From CALGYY01 sp963678485 (GTDB taxonomy: Bacteria; Bacteroidota; Bacteroidia; Bacteroidales; CAIWKO01): DNA of 64,000 nt. A program made the translations under genes and the position numbers. The stretch is taken from NCBI GenBank assembly GCA_963678485.1, contig OY782882.1, forward strand, positions 248,001-312,000, in the 5' to 3' direction. A model generated the notes under the pieces. It had not been told where the DNA came from. It ran no database searches and saw only the letters and a program-made list of their open reading frames with translations. Of the stretch, positions 17,974 to 26,966 are shown piece by piece (the stretch's first letter is position 1; every line of letters begins with the position of its first letter).

Positions 17974-18119
17974 TTTTCGTTGAATAAGTTCCTAAGGCAA
18001 ATGTAATAATTTTTTATAGTTGTTAGATGAATCCTATTGAATAGTGCACTTTGTGTGAAGTGCAATCGTGATAAAAAATTATTAAGCATTATCTTTTTAT
18101 ATATGTGAATTAAAATAAA

Positions 18120-18127
18120 TATCTTTG
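18120..18127 (+). promoter_or_regulatory. -7 element upstream of the TPP riboswitch
   Basis: TATCTTTG matches the Bacteroidota -7 consensus TAnnTTTG and lies 15 bases before the riboswitch, so transcription would begin just ahead of the aptamer. No clear TTTG -33 box is seen. Confidence 0.5.
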
Positions 18128-18142
18128 TCGTCGTAACACAAA

Positions 18143-18216
18143 TAGGGGTGCCCAACTATACGGGCTGAGATCATACCCTCTGAACCTGATCCGGGTAATG
18201 CCGGCGTAGGGATGGG
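18143..18216 (+). promoter_or_regulatory. TPP (thiamine pyrophosphate) riboswitch
   Basis: The THI-box core is unmistakable: GGGGTGCC, GGGCTGAGATCATACCC, CTGAACCTGATCCGG, GTAATGCCGGCGTAGGGA. It senses thiamine pyrophosphate and represses the gene behind it. The following 200-base leader holds a possible expression platform, in which TTGCCAATTTT near 18243 can pair with AAAATT and GGCAA near 18273-18288. The target is the TonB-dependent receptor starting at 18433. Confidence 0.95.
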
Positions 18217-18432
18217 AGTCTTAAGCGTTAGCTTTCCTCTATTGCCAATTTTAATATTATTAACTGCACTGCAAAATTGAGGAGGCAAGGCGGCACAAAG
18301 GGCATTATTAGACACAAAGACGCGAAATGTTTTAAGATTACGAAGGCATGAAGTGTTTTTTGGACGTTGCGAAATTGCCGGATTGTGATGGCTTGATTCA
18401 ATTGAGCAGAGCAAAAAAATGAAAGGATTAAA

Positions 18433-20832
18433 ATGAAACGATTTTTATTATTGGCGATGCCGGTAATGTTGCCGTTTCTGGCAATGGGACAATTTACCCT
18501 TAAAGGGAAAATTACCGATCAAAAAACCGGGGAATTGTTGCCCGGTGCAAATGTTCAAATTGAACAAAGTTTTAAAGCTGCGTCGTGCGATGCGGCAGGT
18601 GTTTATGAAATCAAGGGATTAAAGAAAGGCAATTACACTGTGGTAGTGAGCTATCTTGGCTACACTCAGGAAGAACGTCAGATTAATCTCAATGGTGACT
18701 TAGTGCTGGATTTGGCGCTGGTACTAAGTCCGGTGTTGCAGGAAGAGATTGTGATTTCTGCTACGCGTGCTGGAGACAAATCGCCCACTGCGTTTGAAAA
18801 CATCAGCAAAGTAGAGATTAACACATTAAATCTCGGACAGGATTTGCCCTACCTGCTTGACGAAACGCCATCTGCTGTAGTAAGTTCAGATGCAGGTGCT
18901 GGCGTGGGCTACACTGGAATACGCATTCGCGGCACAGACATTACACGCATTAATGTCACCGTGAACGGTATCCCGCTAAACGACCAGGAATCGCAAGGCG
19001 TATTCTGGGTTAACATGCCGGATTTTAGCAGTTCTGTTGACAACATACAGGTACAGCGCGGAGTTGGTACTTCCACCAATGGACCAGCGGCATTTGGTGC
19101 CAGTATTAATATTCAAACATTGAAACTTAACCCTGAAGCGTATGCGGAGACCAACAATTCGTATGGCTCGTTCAACACATGGAAAAACAATATACTGGTT
19201 GGTACTGGTCTGCTTAACGGTAAATGGGCTTTTGACGGCCGTTTATCGCGCATCAGTTCGGATGGATTTGTCGATCGGGGAAAATCAAATTTGAGTTCTT
19301 ATTTTCTATCTGGTGGATACTATGGCGAAAAATGTTTCTTTCGGTTGAATGTACTATCGGGTAAAGAGAAAACCTATCAGGCCTGGATGGGAATTCCAAA
19401 AGATTCCCTGGAAACAAATCGCACTTATAATCCATTCACTTATGAAAACCAGACTGACAATTATCGTCAGGATCATTACCAATTATTCTACGGTCAACGC
19501 TTGGGCAAGCGTTGGGATTTGAATCTTGCTGCCTTTCTGGTTCGAGGCATCGGATACTACGAGGAATGGCAGGATATATTGGATCCCTGGGGCAATACGG
19601 CTTTCGCCGATTATGGTCTTCCTGATCAAATTATCGGGAATGACACTATTACCAACAGCAGTTTAGTTCGCCGTAAATGGCTCGACAATTATTATTACGG
19701 ACTAACTTTCTCTTCAATCTATGACAATAAAAAAAATCTAAAGCTTACTTTGGGGGGTTCGGCTAGTCGTTATGATGGCGATCATTATGGAACACTAGAG
19801 TGGATGCAGATTGCAGGTAGTACAACTCAGGGACAGCGATGGTATCAGGGCAAAGGATTGAAAACCGATGCGAATGTATTTGTGAAGGCTGATATTAATC
19901 TTGGAAAGCATATTAATCTATTTGCAGATATTCAATACCGATATGTGCAGCATGATATTAGCGGACTTGATGCTAAACTACGGACGCTGGATCAGATTCA
20001 TGAATTCAATTTCATTAATCCAAAAGCTGGCATCAATTATCAGATTACAAAGAAGCATAGGGTGTTCGCTTCCTTTGCAATGACTGGAAGGGAGCCTAAC
20101 AGAAGCAATTTTGCTGATGCAGATCCCGGCAAGCCCATGCCAGTAGCTGAACAATTAATGGATGTAGAAACAGGCTATGATTTCACGCTATCAACGTTCA
20201 AAATGAGCTTGAATGGTTTTTACATGTATTATAAGGATCAGTTGGTACTCACCGGAGAAATCAATGATGTTGGTTCATCCATTATGACAAATGTACCAAA
20301 GAGTTATCGCGCAGGTATCGAGATTTCTGCAGGATGGTCTCCATTGCAGTGGTTTAAATGGGATATTAATGCCGCATTGAGCAGCAACAAAATTCTCAAC
20401 TTCACTGAATATGTCGACACTTATGATGTAGCATGGAACTTTAGTCAGCAGCAGAATTATTTAGGAACAACAGAATTGTCATTCTCTCCTGCCATAGTAG
20501 CCGGAAACGTCTTCCGTTTTGAGCCAGTTAAAAATTTCGATATCCAGTTAATTAGCAAATACGTCAGTCGCCAATATATCGACAACAGTGCAGCGAAAGC
20601 ACGGTCGCTTGATCCGTTTTTTGTAAATAATGTTCTGCTGCGTTACCATTTCAGAACGCGAATAATAAAAGAAATTGGAATAAGCGCTCTCGTTAATAAT
20701 TTGCTTAACGAGAAATACGAAACCAATGCCTGGGTATACAGATATATTTATGATGGCAGCGAAACCATTAGCGACGGCTATTTTCCGCAGGCCGGGAGAA
20801 ATTTCTTAGTATCATTAAGTCTGCGTTTTTAA
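18433..20832 (+). CDS. TonB-dependent outer-membrane receptor, predicted thiamine uptake
   Basis: 799 residues. Signal peptide to about 19, then a carboxypeptidase-like regulatory domain (GKITDQKTGELLPGANVQI), a plug domain (SDAGAGVGYTGIRIRGTD, RGVGTSTNGPAAFGASINI) and a 22-strand-type barrel ending in an aromatic C-terminus (LSLRF). It imports a ligand across the outer membrane using TonB energy. The TPP riboswitch directly upstream makes thiamine or a derivative the likely ligand, as for the Omr1 receptors described in Bacteroidota. No inner-membrane transporter (pnuT) or thiamine kinase follows; the gene is closed by its own terminator. Confidence 0.9.
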   Translation: MKRFLLLAMPVMLPFLAMGQFTLKGKITDQKTGELLPGANVQIEQSFKAASCDAAGVYEIKGLKKGNYTVVVSYLGYTQEERQINLNGDLVLDLALVLSPVLQEEIVISATRAGDKSPTAFENISKVEINTLNLGQDLPYLLDETPSAVVSSDAGAGVGYTGIRIRGTDITRINVTVNGIPLNDQESQGVFWVNMPDFSSSVDNIQVQRGVGTSTNGPAAFGASINIQTLKLNPEAYAETNNSYGSFNTWKNNILVGTGLLNGKWAFDGRLSRISSDGFVDRGKSNLSSYFLSGGYYGEKCFFRLNVLSGKEKTYQAWMGIPKDSLETNRTYNPFTYENQTDNYRQDHYQLFYGQRLGKRWDLNLAAFLVRGIGYYEEWQDILDPWGNTAFADYGLPDQIIGNDTITNSSLVRRKWLDNYYYGLTFSSIYDNKKNLKLTLGGSASRYDGDHYGTLEWMQIAGSTTQGQRWYQGKGLKTDANVFVKADINLGKHINLFADIQYRYVQHDISGLDAKLRTLDQIHEFNFINPKAGINYQITKKHRVFASFAMTGREPNRSNFADADPGKPMPVAEQLMDVETGYDFTLSTFKMSLNGFYMYYKDQLVLTGEINDVGSSIMTNVPKSYRAGIEISAGWSPLQWFKWDINAALSSNKILNFTEYVDTYDVAWNFSQQQNYLGTTELSFSPAIVAGNVFRFEPVKNFDIQLISKYVSRQYIDNSAAKARSLDPFFVNNVLLRYHFRTRIIKEIGISALVNNLLNEKYETNAWVYRYIYDGSETISDGYFPQAGRNFLVSLSLRF

Positions 20833-20867
20833 GTAATTATTCACATTACTTCATCTATCAAATTATG

Positions 20868-20907
20868 AAACTACCAACAGTCGAGTGTTGGTAGTTTTAT
20901 AATTTTT
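20868..20907 (+). terminator. Terminator of the TonB receptor gene
   Basis: Perfect 12-bp stem AAACTACCAACA/TGTTGGTAGTTT with a 6-base loop and a T-rich tail, about 35 bases after the stop. Confidence 0.85.
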
Positions 20908-20918
20908 AACATTTCTTA

Positions 20919-20950
20919 TTGCATTTCAATACTTAATTGCGGTAACTTTG
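20919..20950 (+). promoter_or_regulatory. Bacteroidota-type promoter for the secreted protein at 20993
   Basis: TTG at 20919, a 21-base spacer, then TAACTTTG at 20943-20950. This fits the housekeeping -33/-7 pattern of the phylum and sits 43 bases before the start codon. Confidence 0.55.
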
Positions 20951-20992
20951 CATATTATTTAAAATACACTGTAAAAAACTAAAATTGAACTC

Positions 20993-22606
20993 ATGAAAAA
21001 AATTGTCTTTTTAGCTTTGATGCTCGTTGGGTCCTTGACCATGGCACAGGAAAACAGGACTGAAAGACCGACGCCAAGTGTTCCATTGAAATACAGCAAC
21101 GATATCGTTATCAAGCCTGAATCCGGAGTAGATCAGGAAAACGTTAAATTGTCGGTTGCATTTAATGGCTGGCTTTATGCCGCATACTCAACCAAGGATT
21201 CCGTTACGAATGCAGGGGGAATCACGATTCGTACCTCAAGAGATAATGGTCTGACTTGGACAACCATTGACAGCTACTCACTTGTCAATATTGAATACCC
21301 AGCATTTGACATTGTAGTTGCAGGAAGTGACACAAACAATCTTACCCTATATTTGGTTGGAGTTAACCATAACACTGTAAGCTCGAACTATGTGATTTTT
21401 GTTGATCGCTATAACTGTTTAACCGGAACTTTTATTAGCAGCAATCTGAACATGGATAAAGGCTCACGTACGATTTATGATGTAGCTATTGCCACCGACT
21501 ATAGATTTCCAGCAGCAGGCGCAAGCCCCTACAGCATTGCCGTAGCTTATACGGTTTATAGCTCGGCCAACGATTCTCTTAACAGTATCGTGTCGATAGA
21601 TGGTGGAAATACATTTACCGTTTTCGAAAATGTAATGGCCACAGGATTCTATATGCGCAAACTGAGTCTTTCTTATGGAAGAAGTGCCAGCGCTTCGAAT
21701 GGCCGCTATTTTGCCGCATGGGAATTACTGGAATCATCAATGGCTCGCAATGGACATATTTACACATCACGTAACACCTATACTGTTGATGGAGTATGGA
21801 ATGCTCCATTAAACCTTGATTCAGTTTCTTCAACAATGATCAACCTTTGCAGAAACCCATCATTAGCTACTCAATACAATGCTTTAGATAATGATTCAGG
21901 ATCTGTTTCTGCCATTGTTCTGGTTGAACGTGATTATAATGGCGACGCCAGTGATTATGATGTTTTGGGATTCTATAACATGCGTGCGCATTATACTAAT
22001 TATTGGTTCCGTTTAGATATTATAAATAACGGTGAACAAGATTTTGCACCAGACATTTCATATGACCCGTTTTACAACAATTTCCTCACTGTTTATTATG
22101 ATTCAACGAATGGCAAACTGCCCTATATTGTAAACAACATGAATCTGGCGACACCTAGTGCATGGACTATTGTATCACCTCAATATAATGATGTGGTAGG
22201 CATATTAAGAAAACCTCAGGTTGAAATTAATCCAGTACTAAACAAAACCGCACATGTTTGGATACAGAAAGGATCTAGTCGCGGCATTGCAATGTTTGAT
22301 GCAGAGTACAACTATTCGGGCATTGAAGAAAATCAGGATGCTAGCCTATTTTCAGATGATCAACTTTATCCCAATCCGGCGACTGATTTGACCACACTTC
22401 GCTTCTCAATGAATACTGACGCTGATATCAACATTCAGGTATACAGTGCAACCGGCACTCTGATTGAATCACGTACAGCATCTAACAAAAAAGCTGGCGA
22501 ATGGCAAGAAAGTTTTGATGTTCAACATTGGAGCAATGGTATTTATATGATTACTGTTCGTTCAAATAATGAAAGCATCACCAAACGCTTAGTTGTTTCA
22601 CATTAA
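20993..22606 (+). CDS. T9SS-secreted protein, sialidase-like repeat body
   Basis: 537 residues. Signal peptide MKKIVFLALMLVGSLTMAQ. The body has a BNR-like Asp-box stretch (TSRDNGLTWTT, SIDGGNTFTVF), consistent with a beta-propeller. The C-terminal type A sorting domain starts at LYPNPATDLTTLRFSM and ends SNGIYMITVRS ... KRLVVSH, so the protein is exported by the Por system and attached or released at the cell surface. No catalytic residues for a named enzyme could be assigned. It is a single-gene unit with its own promoter and terminator. Confidence 0.85.
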   Translation: MKKIVFLALMLVGSLTMAQENRTERPTPSVPLKYSNDIVIKPESGVDQENVKLSVAFNGWLYAAYSTKDSVTNAGGITIRTSRDNGLTWTTIDSYSLVNIEYPAFDIVVAGSDTNNLTLYLVGVNHNTVSSNYVIFVDRYNCLTGTFISSNLNMDKGSRTIYDVAIATDYRFPAAGASPYSIAVAYTVYSSANDSLNSIVSIDGGNTFTVFENVMATGFYMRKLSLSYGRSASASNGRYFAAWELLESSMARNGHIYTSRNTYTVDGVWNAPLNLDSVSSTMINLCRNPSLATQYNALDNDSGSVSAIVLVERDYNGDASDYDVLGFYNMRAHYTNYWFRLDIINNGEQDFAPDISYDPFYNNFLTVYYDSTNGKLPYIVNNMNLATPSAWTIVSPQYNDVVGILRKPQVEINPVLNKTAHVWIQKGSSRGIAMFDAEYNYSGIEENQDASLFSDDQLYPNPATDLTTLRFSMNTDADINIQVYSATGTLIESRTASNKKAGEWQESFDVQHWSNGIYMITVRSNNESITKRLVVSH

Positions 22607-22625
22607 TATCAAATTATTCAAAAAA

Positions 22626-22655
22626 AAAAGCTGCCGTAAATGGCAGCTTTTTTTT
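22626..22655 (+). terminator. Terminator after the T9SS protein gene
   Basis: AAAAGCTGCC/GGCAGCTTTT stem with a 6-base loop and a run of nine T, 20 bases after the stop. Confidence 0.9.
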
Positions 22656-22691
22656 TGCACTGCCATTTTTTACCAAAATATTTTCGACAAA

Positions 22692-22722
22692 TTGCAACCC
22701 CTGATTTTTTTTTGCGACCTTA
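22692..22722 (+). promoter_or_regulatory. ECF-type promoter, probable autoregulation of the sigma gene
   Basis: TTGCAACCC (22692-22700), 13-base T-rich spacer, GCGACCTTA (22714-22722). The same two boxes with the same 13-base spacing occur at 25127-25157 and, with the motif as read by eye, I found them nowhere else in the window. The position just ahead of an ECF sigma gene suggests the factor reads both. Confidence 0.65.
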
Positions 22723-22744
22723 GCAATATAACTGAACATCCAGC

Positions 22745-23317
22745 TTGACGTCAACAACCGTAGATATTCACCGTGAGCTTGTGCAGCAATGCATACAAGG
22801 CAAACGACAGAGCTTTCAAGAGCTTTATCAGCTCTATGCTAAAGCAATGTTTAATATCTGTATGCGAATGCTTGGTAAACGAGAAGATGCGGAGGATGTT
22901 TTACAAGAAGCCTTTGCTGATGCATTTGGCAGAATTAAAGAATTCAGATTTGAAAGTACATTCGGTTATTGGATTAAACAGATAACAATAAATAAATGTG
23001 TAAGTGCACTCAGAAAAAAGCACATTGATTTTCAGGAAGCGGAGGACTGGGAAGCGTTTGAAACAATAGCTGAAGAACTCGATACTGGATACGATCCGGA
23101 CATAGACTTAAAAGTTGAATCAGTAAAAAAAGCAATGATGCAATTGGCCGATGGCAGCAGAACCATATTTTCATTGTATTTATTTGAAGGTTATGATCAT
23201 TTGGAAATTGCAGAAATACTAAACATCAGCGAAAGCACGTCGAAAACCCAGTATATGAGGGCACGACAAAAGGTAAAAGAACTTCTAACTCAAAGCAGCC
23301 ATGAAGAAAGAGGATAA
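22745..23317 (+). CDS. ECF-family RNA polymerase sigma factor
   Basis: 190 residues from TTG 22745; GTG 22781 is an alternative start. Sigma region 2: LYAKAMFNICMRMLGKREDAEDVLQEAFADAF with the aromatic-rich RFESTFGYWIKQITINKC. Region 4: LFEGYDHLEIAEILNISESTSKTQYMRARQKV, a helix-turn-helix. It directs RNA polymerase to alternative promoters. It overlaps the next gene by 17 bases, a membrane protein that is the likely anti-sigma or partner. A shared ECF-type promoter motif upstream of this gene and of the lipoprotein at 25207 points to an autoregulated regulon covering this locus. Confidence 0.9.
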   Translation: MTSTTVDIHRELVQQCIQGKRQSFQELYQLYAKAMFNICMRMLGKREDAEDVLQEAFADAFGRIKEFRFESTFGYWIKQITINKCVSALRKKHIDFQEAEDWEAFETIAEELDTGYDPDIDLKVESVKKAMMQLADGSRTIFSLYLFEGYDHLEIAEILNISESTSKTQYMRARQKVKELLTQSSHEERG

Positions 23318-23999
23318 ATTAGAACAATTTGTAAACGAGCATCGCGAAGCATTTGATGATGCAAGCCCCTCTCCGGAATTATGGGCACGTATTGAATCGA
23401 CCTTACCAGAAGAAAAGGTCGGTCAACACAAACCCGGCATGAGATGGTTACGAATTGCTGCAATCTTTATCCTTGGCGCCATTTCTTACGGAGTAGTTGA
23501 TTACTTTGTACGTAACGAAAGCAACACTTCGATGAAGGGCAAAACTATCGCGGCTGCTGAATTTATCAAGAATCAAAGCAATAAACGTTACGGTATAATT
23601 GAAGCTGTTGAGTCATCACCTGAAGTATCTCCGCAACTTCAGACTGCTGATAATCATCCTGCAGAACAGCCAATACAGAACAACGCGTCCAAAGGCAATG
23701 AATTCGCAGAAATGCAAAACTATTACGCCATGCAGATTCAGTTACGCCGTAATGAAATATTCCGCTTCGCTCCTAATGATCCGGAGATCGAACAACAAAT
23801 CAACTTTGAATTATCATCCATTGATAGCGTATTCAATAGCATGAAAAATGATCTTAAAGATAATATGGACAATCAGGATGTTATTGAAGCCATGATATTA
23901 AACTATCGCGTACGCCTCGAATTGCTGGATGTGATTTTACAGGAACTCAAAGAAAAAAGTGCAGTATTACCAAACAAAAACAACAGTCATGAGATATAA
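23301..23999 (+). CDS. Single-pass membrane protein, probable anti-sigma factor
   Basis: 232 residues. An N-terminal cytoplasmic part with SPSPELWARIESTLPEEK is followed by one membrane helix (about 50-66, LRIAAIFILGAISYGVVDYF) and a periplasmic helical part rich in charged residues. This topology and the 17-base overlap with the sigma gene are typical of ECF anti-sigma partners in Bacteroidota. No zinc-binding ZAS motif (HxxxCxxC) is seen, so the call rests on context and topology. It overlaps the following gene by 11 bases, so the three are translationally coupled. Confidence 0.65.
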   Translation: MKKEDKLEQFVNEHREAFDDASPSPELWARIESTLPEEKVGQHKPGMRWLRIAAIFILGAISYGVVDYFVRNESNTSMKGKTIAAAEFIKNQSNKRYGIIEAVESSPEVSPQLQTADNHPAEQPIQNNASKGNEFAEMQNYYAMQIQLRRNEIFRFAPNDPEIEQQINFELSSIDSVFNSMKNDLKDNMDNQDVIEAMILNYRVRLELLDVILQELKEKSAVLPNKNNSHEI

Positions 24000-25086
24000 A
24001 AATATCATAATAGGATGTATTCTCTTCTTGCTGTTCAACCACGCATTTGCACAAAACGTTGAACAGACTCGAACTATCAATCGCACCTTTGCCCTTACCA
24101 AGCAAAGTTCCATCAAGGTATCTAACAAATATGGAAATGTGATGCTCAACACCTGGGATAAAGATAGTGTGGGATTTGCAGTTAGCATCCGCGTAAGCGA
24201 ACGCCGTGAGGCAGATGCGATCGCAAAATTATCGACCATTGATGTTAAATTCACCACCTCGCCCTATTTTATTGATGCGATAACAACATTCAATAGTAAT
24301 AAAGGTTCGTTGGGGGCAGATATCGCCGACAAAATCACCAATGGGATTTTCAACACAGGACCAAATGTCTCGGTTGATTACATTATTAGTTTACCTCCGT
24401 GGGTCTCGTTAGAAATCGCCAATAAATACGGCAATATCTATATGACCGATCACAGTGGTTCATTAAAGGTCGGACTCTCGAACGGTGATTTTAAGGCTGG
24501 AAATTTAAATGGTGAAAGTAATCTTGTTATAGAATTTGGCAACATCACCATAAATAGTATGCGCACAGGCCGTATGGAAGTTGGTTATTCAGAGTTAGTA
24601 CTCAAAGAAGCCGGCACACTGCATCTCACAGGACGCTCCTCCAAATGCTGGATTACAAAGGCAGAAGCGCTTGAGCTCGATTCGAAACGCGATAAGTTTT
24701 ACATTGATACGCTTAACACCCTCAATGGAGAATGTAGTTTTTCGTTAGTACAAATTGCCATGTTAGATCGTTCGGGATTATTACGCTCTAATTATGGAGA
24801 CGTCAGAATTAACGGAACTTCTCAAAGTATAAGCGGCATCAATCTTAATTCGGAATATACAGATGTGGTTATTACGCTTCCGCAAAGCCTCACCTATTCG
24901 CTGATTGCAGATTACAAGAAAACAATTTTCACACTTCCCGTTTCTGCAACAGCAATGCAATCACAATTGATTGATGAAAAAGCACAACAATATCACTTGA
25001 GCGGAACCGCTGGTCCTGGAAGCAGCACACCAGCCAACCTCCTGCTTAACGCTGTAGGCGGAAGTATTACGCTATTGCTGAAATAA
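23989..25086 (+). CDS. Secreted DUF4097-like adhesin-type protein
   Basis: 365 residues from ATG 23989; an in-frame start at 23959 lies inside the previous gene and would spoil the signal peptide MRYKNIIIGCILFLLFNHAFAQ. The body is a repetitive beta structure with repeated short turns (ISNKYGNVMLNTW, IANKYGNIYMTDHSG, LSNGDFKAGNLNG, SNYGDVRING), like a right-handed beta-solenoid of the DUF4097 type. It has no membrane anchor or sorting domain. It is third gene of the ECF sigma operon. Function is unknown; a cell-envelope role is inferred. Confidence 0.7.
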   Translation: MRYKNIIIGCILFLLFNHAFAQNVEQTRTINRTFALTKQSSIKVSNKYGNVMLNTWDKDSVGFAVSIRVSERREADAIAKLSTIDVKFTTSPYFIDAITTFNSNKGSLGADIADKITNGIFNTGPNVSVDYIISLPPWVSLEIANKYGNIYMTDHSGSLKVGLSNGDFKAGNLNGESNLVIEFGNITINSMRTGRMEVGYSELVLKEAGTLHLTGRSSKCWITKAEALELDSKRDKFYIDTLNTLNGECSFSLVQIAMLDRSGLLRSNYGDVRINGTSQSISGINLNSEYTDVVITLPQSLTYSLIADYKKTIFTLPVSATAMQSQLIDEKAQQYHLSGTAGPGSSTPANLLLNAVGGSITLLLK

Positions 25087-25126
25087 TGCAATCGTTCTAA
25101 AAAACTATTTTCTTTTTTTTTATTTT

Positions 25127-25157
25127 TTGCAACCCTTGATTTTTTCATGCGACTATA
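25127..25157 (+). promoter_or_regulatory. ECF-type promoter for the head-GIN lipoprotein
   Basis: TTGCAACCC (25127-25135), 13-base T-rich spacer, GCGACTATA (25149-25157). It is near-identical in sequence and spacing to the promoter of the sigma gene, 50 bases before the start at 25207. Confidence 0.65.
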
Positions 25158-25206
25158 AGTCGGATGTTCAGTACCCATGTTTACAAATCAAACAATAATA
25201 TATTAT

Positions 25207-25923
25207 ATGAAAACAATTTCGAAAATTATTATCAGCATTGTAATCCTTACAAGTATGGGATTAATGTCATGCGAAAAACACCGTATTGAAGGCAATCATC
25301 ATGAAACTACTGAAGTCCGCACCTTAAGCGGCTTTGACGATGTACGTGCAAGTGGAAGCTTTGAGGTAGATATTCACAAAGATTCAATCTCCAGAGTTGA
25401 GATACATGCCGAAGAGAACATTATTCCATATATCGAGACACAGCTCAGCGGAAATGTTCTGCATATCGGAGTTAAAGGCAACCATAATCTGCGCCCAAAT
25501 ACCTCCATCCATGTTGACGTATACCTTCCAGTATTAACGGCGGCACATTTGAGCGGCAGCGGTTCGGTAAGCACCGATACTTTTGATGTGCAAACAATGG
25601 AGGCAAGTGTCTCAGGCTCGGGCGACTTTATCCTACGCACCCATGCTCAGCAACTTTATGTTGATATTTCAGGCTCGGGTAATTTCGATGTAGCTGGAAG
25701 CGCCAAACAGGCTGATTATACCATCTCGGGCAGTGGAGATATCCATGGAATAAATATGCTGGTTGATACATGTTATGCTACAATCTCTGGTTCCGGAAAC
25801 ATGTATGTAAATGCCATTGATTTGCTCGATGTGCATATCAGCGGAAGCGGAAATATTTATTATACCGGATCACCTGCAATGAACCTTCACATTTCGGGAA
25901 GCGGTCAGTTAATCTCTTACTAA
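25207..25923 (+). CDS. Head-GIN domain lipoprotein (DUF2807-like)
   Basis: 238 residues from ATG 25207 (MKTISKIIISIV); an earlier ATG at 25177 would add ten residues before the signal. The lipobox is GLMSC, so it is a lipoprotein. The body is a beta-solenoid of head-GIN type (FDDVRASGSFEVDI, IIPYIETQLSGNVLHIGV). It carries regularly spaced SGSG steps: HLSGSGSVS, VSGSGDF, ISGSGNF, ISGSGDI, ISGSGNM, ISGSGNI, ISGSGQL. It probably sits on the outer or inner membrane as a putative adhesin; no enzyme activity is expected. It is under its own copy of the ECF-type promoter. Confidence 0.82.
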   Translation: MKTISKIIISIVILTSMGLMSCEKHRIEGNHHETTEVRTLSGFDDVRASGSFEVDIHKDSISRVEIHAEENIIPYIETQLSGNVLHIGVKGNHNLRPNTSIHVDVYLPVLTAAHLSGSGSVSTDTFDVQTMEASVSGSGDFILRTHAQQLYVDISGSGNFDVAGSAKQADYTISGSGDIHGINMLVDTCYATISGSGNMYVNAIDLLDVHISGSGNIYYTGSPAMNLHISGSGQLISY

Positions 25924-25953
25924 TCCATTTACAAACCTTAATGCTCTCCTTCA

Positions 25954-26598
25954 ATGAAAACAATTAAAATATCGATTGCAATTTTTCTCTTTCTGGCAAG
26001 TTGCACAGCAATAGCGCAGAATAACCAGCAAACGGACGGAAAAAGTGATGAAATAAAAACCTTATTTAAGAAAACAAAACACAGCAATGGCGGTTATGGC
26101 ACCCTGATGGGCGGTTATACGCAAATCGATGGAAAAGGTGGCTTTTGTTATGGCTTCAATGGTGCATGGATGATTGGGCATTCAGTTGGTTTGGGTATTG
26201 CCGGAAGCGGGTTCTCAAATGAATACTTTATTGGTCATCAGGCTGGTTCGCATTATAAAAGTTTACAAGGTGGCTATGGTGGATTGTTCATCGAACCGGT
26301 AATCTTTCCAAAATTTCCCGTTCATGTTTCGTTCCCTGTTATTCTTGGGGTTGGCGCGGCAGTTCAAATGGACGCATATTATTGGGACAGTTTTGAATAC
26401 GATTATTCCTACGAAGACGCTGACCTCTTTTTTGTTGCTGAACCAGGTGTGGACATTGAATTAAACCTAGTAAAACACCTACGGCTTGGTCTAGGTGCAA
26501 AATACCGTTTCACTTCCAGTACGATTTTGCAGGGATTCGACCGTGATGCACTCAATGGTTATAGTGTAAACCTATCTTTAAAATTTGGAAAGTTTTGA
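25954..26598 (+). CDS. Predicted outer-membrane beta-barrel protein
   Basis: 214 residues. Signal peptide MKTIKISIAIFLFLASCTAIAQ. The rest alternates in a way typical of small porin-like barrels: GGYGTLMGGYTQID, GLGIAGSGF, GGYGGLFIEPV, LRLGLGAKYRF, and an aromatic end LSLKFGKF. It follows the head-GIN lipoprotein by 30 bases in the same direction, so it probably belongs to the same ECF-driven unit. The ligand or role is unknown. The gap 26599-26788 after it holds nothing I can identify. Confidence 0.65.
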   Translation: MKTIKISIAIFLFLASCTAIAQNNQQTDGKSDEIKTLFKKTKHSNGGYGTLMGGYTQIDGKGGFCYGFNGAWMIGHSVGLGIAGSGFSNEYFIGHQAGSHYKSLQGGYGGLFIEPVIFPKFPVHVSFPVILGVGAAVQMDAYYWDSFEYDYSYEDADLFFVAEPGVDIELNLVKHLRLGLGAKYRFTSSTILQGFDRDALNGYSVNLSLKFGKF

Positions 26599-26788
26599 TT
26601 TTCAGAGACACAAGACTAAACGTTTTAGCACCACAACAAAACCGACTCAACATCTAATATTACAGTTTCAGCCTTTAATATCCGTCATTTGGCAAATCAA
26701 ATTTTTCCAATATGCGCTATGAAGGTATTTTTACTTCGTTAAGTTAGAATAAAATGTATAAATACATTTTAGCCGGATCAAAAGCGTA

Positions 26789-26866
26789 ATGTCTGTTCTA
26801 TTACAACTGGAATTAGTTGGTTTGGTAAAAGAGTGAGTGCCGGGAAAAAACCGGAATCGATTATGA
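26789..26866 (+). pseudogene. Possible remnant of a DprA C-terminal helix
   Basis: The frame reads MSVLLQLELVGLVKE, stop, VPGKN. This resembles the end of DprA/Smf (winged helix followed by LPGK) with one stop. It is too short to be sure and no other part of DprA is seen. It may be a fragment left by recombination near the repeat element. Confidence 0.35.
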
Positions 26867-26903
26867 GGACATTATTTCATGGGTCAGTTTTTGATTCTAA
26901 AAC

Positions 26904-26932
26904 AAAAGGTAGCCGGCGGGCTACCTTTTTTT
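26904..26932 (+). terminator. Strong rho-independent terminator
   Basis: AAAAGGTAGCC/GGCTACCTTTT with a 4-base loop and a T7 tail. It lies about 300 bases after the barrel gene, so it either ends that unit or ended the decayed gene just upstream. Confidence 0.8.
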
Positions 26933-26966
26933 GTTGATTGCAACAGTAAGTCTCAACCCTAAAATG

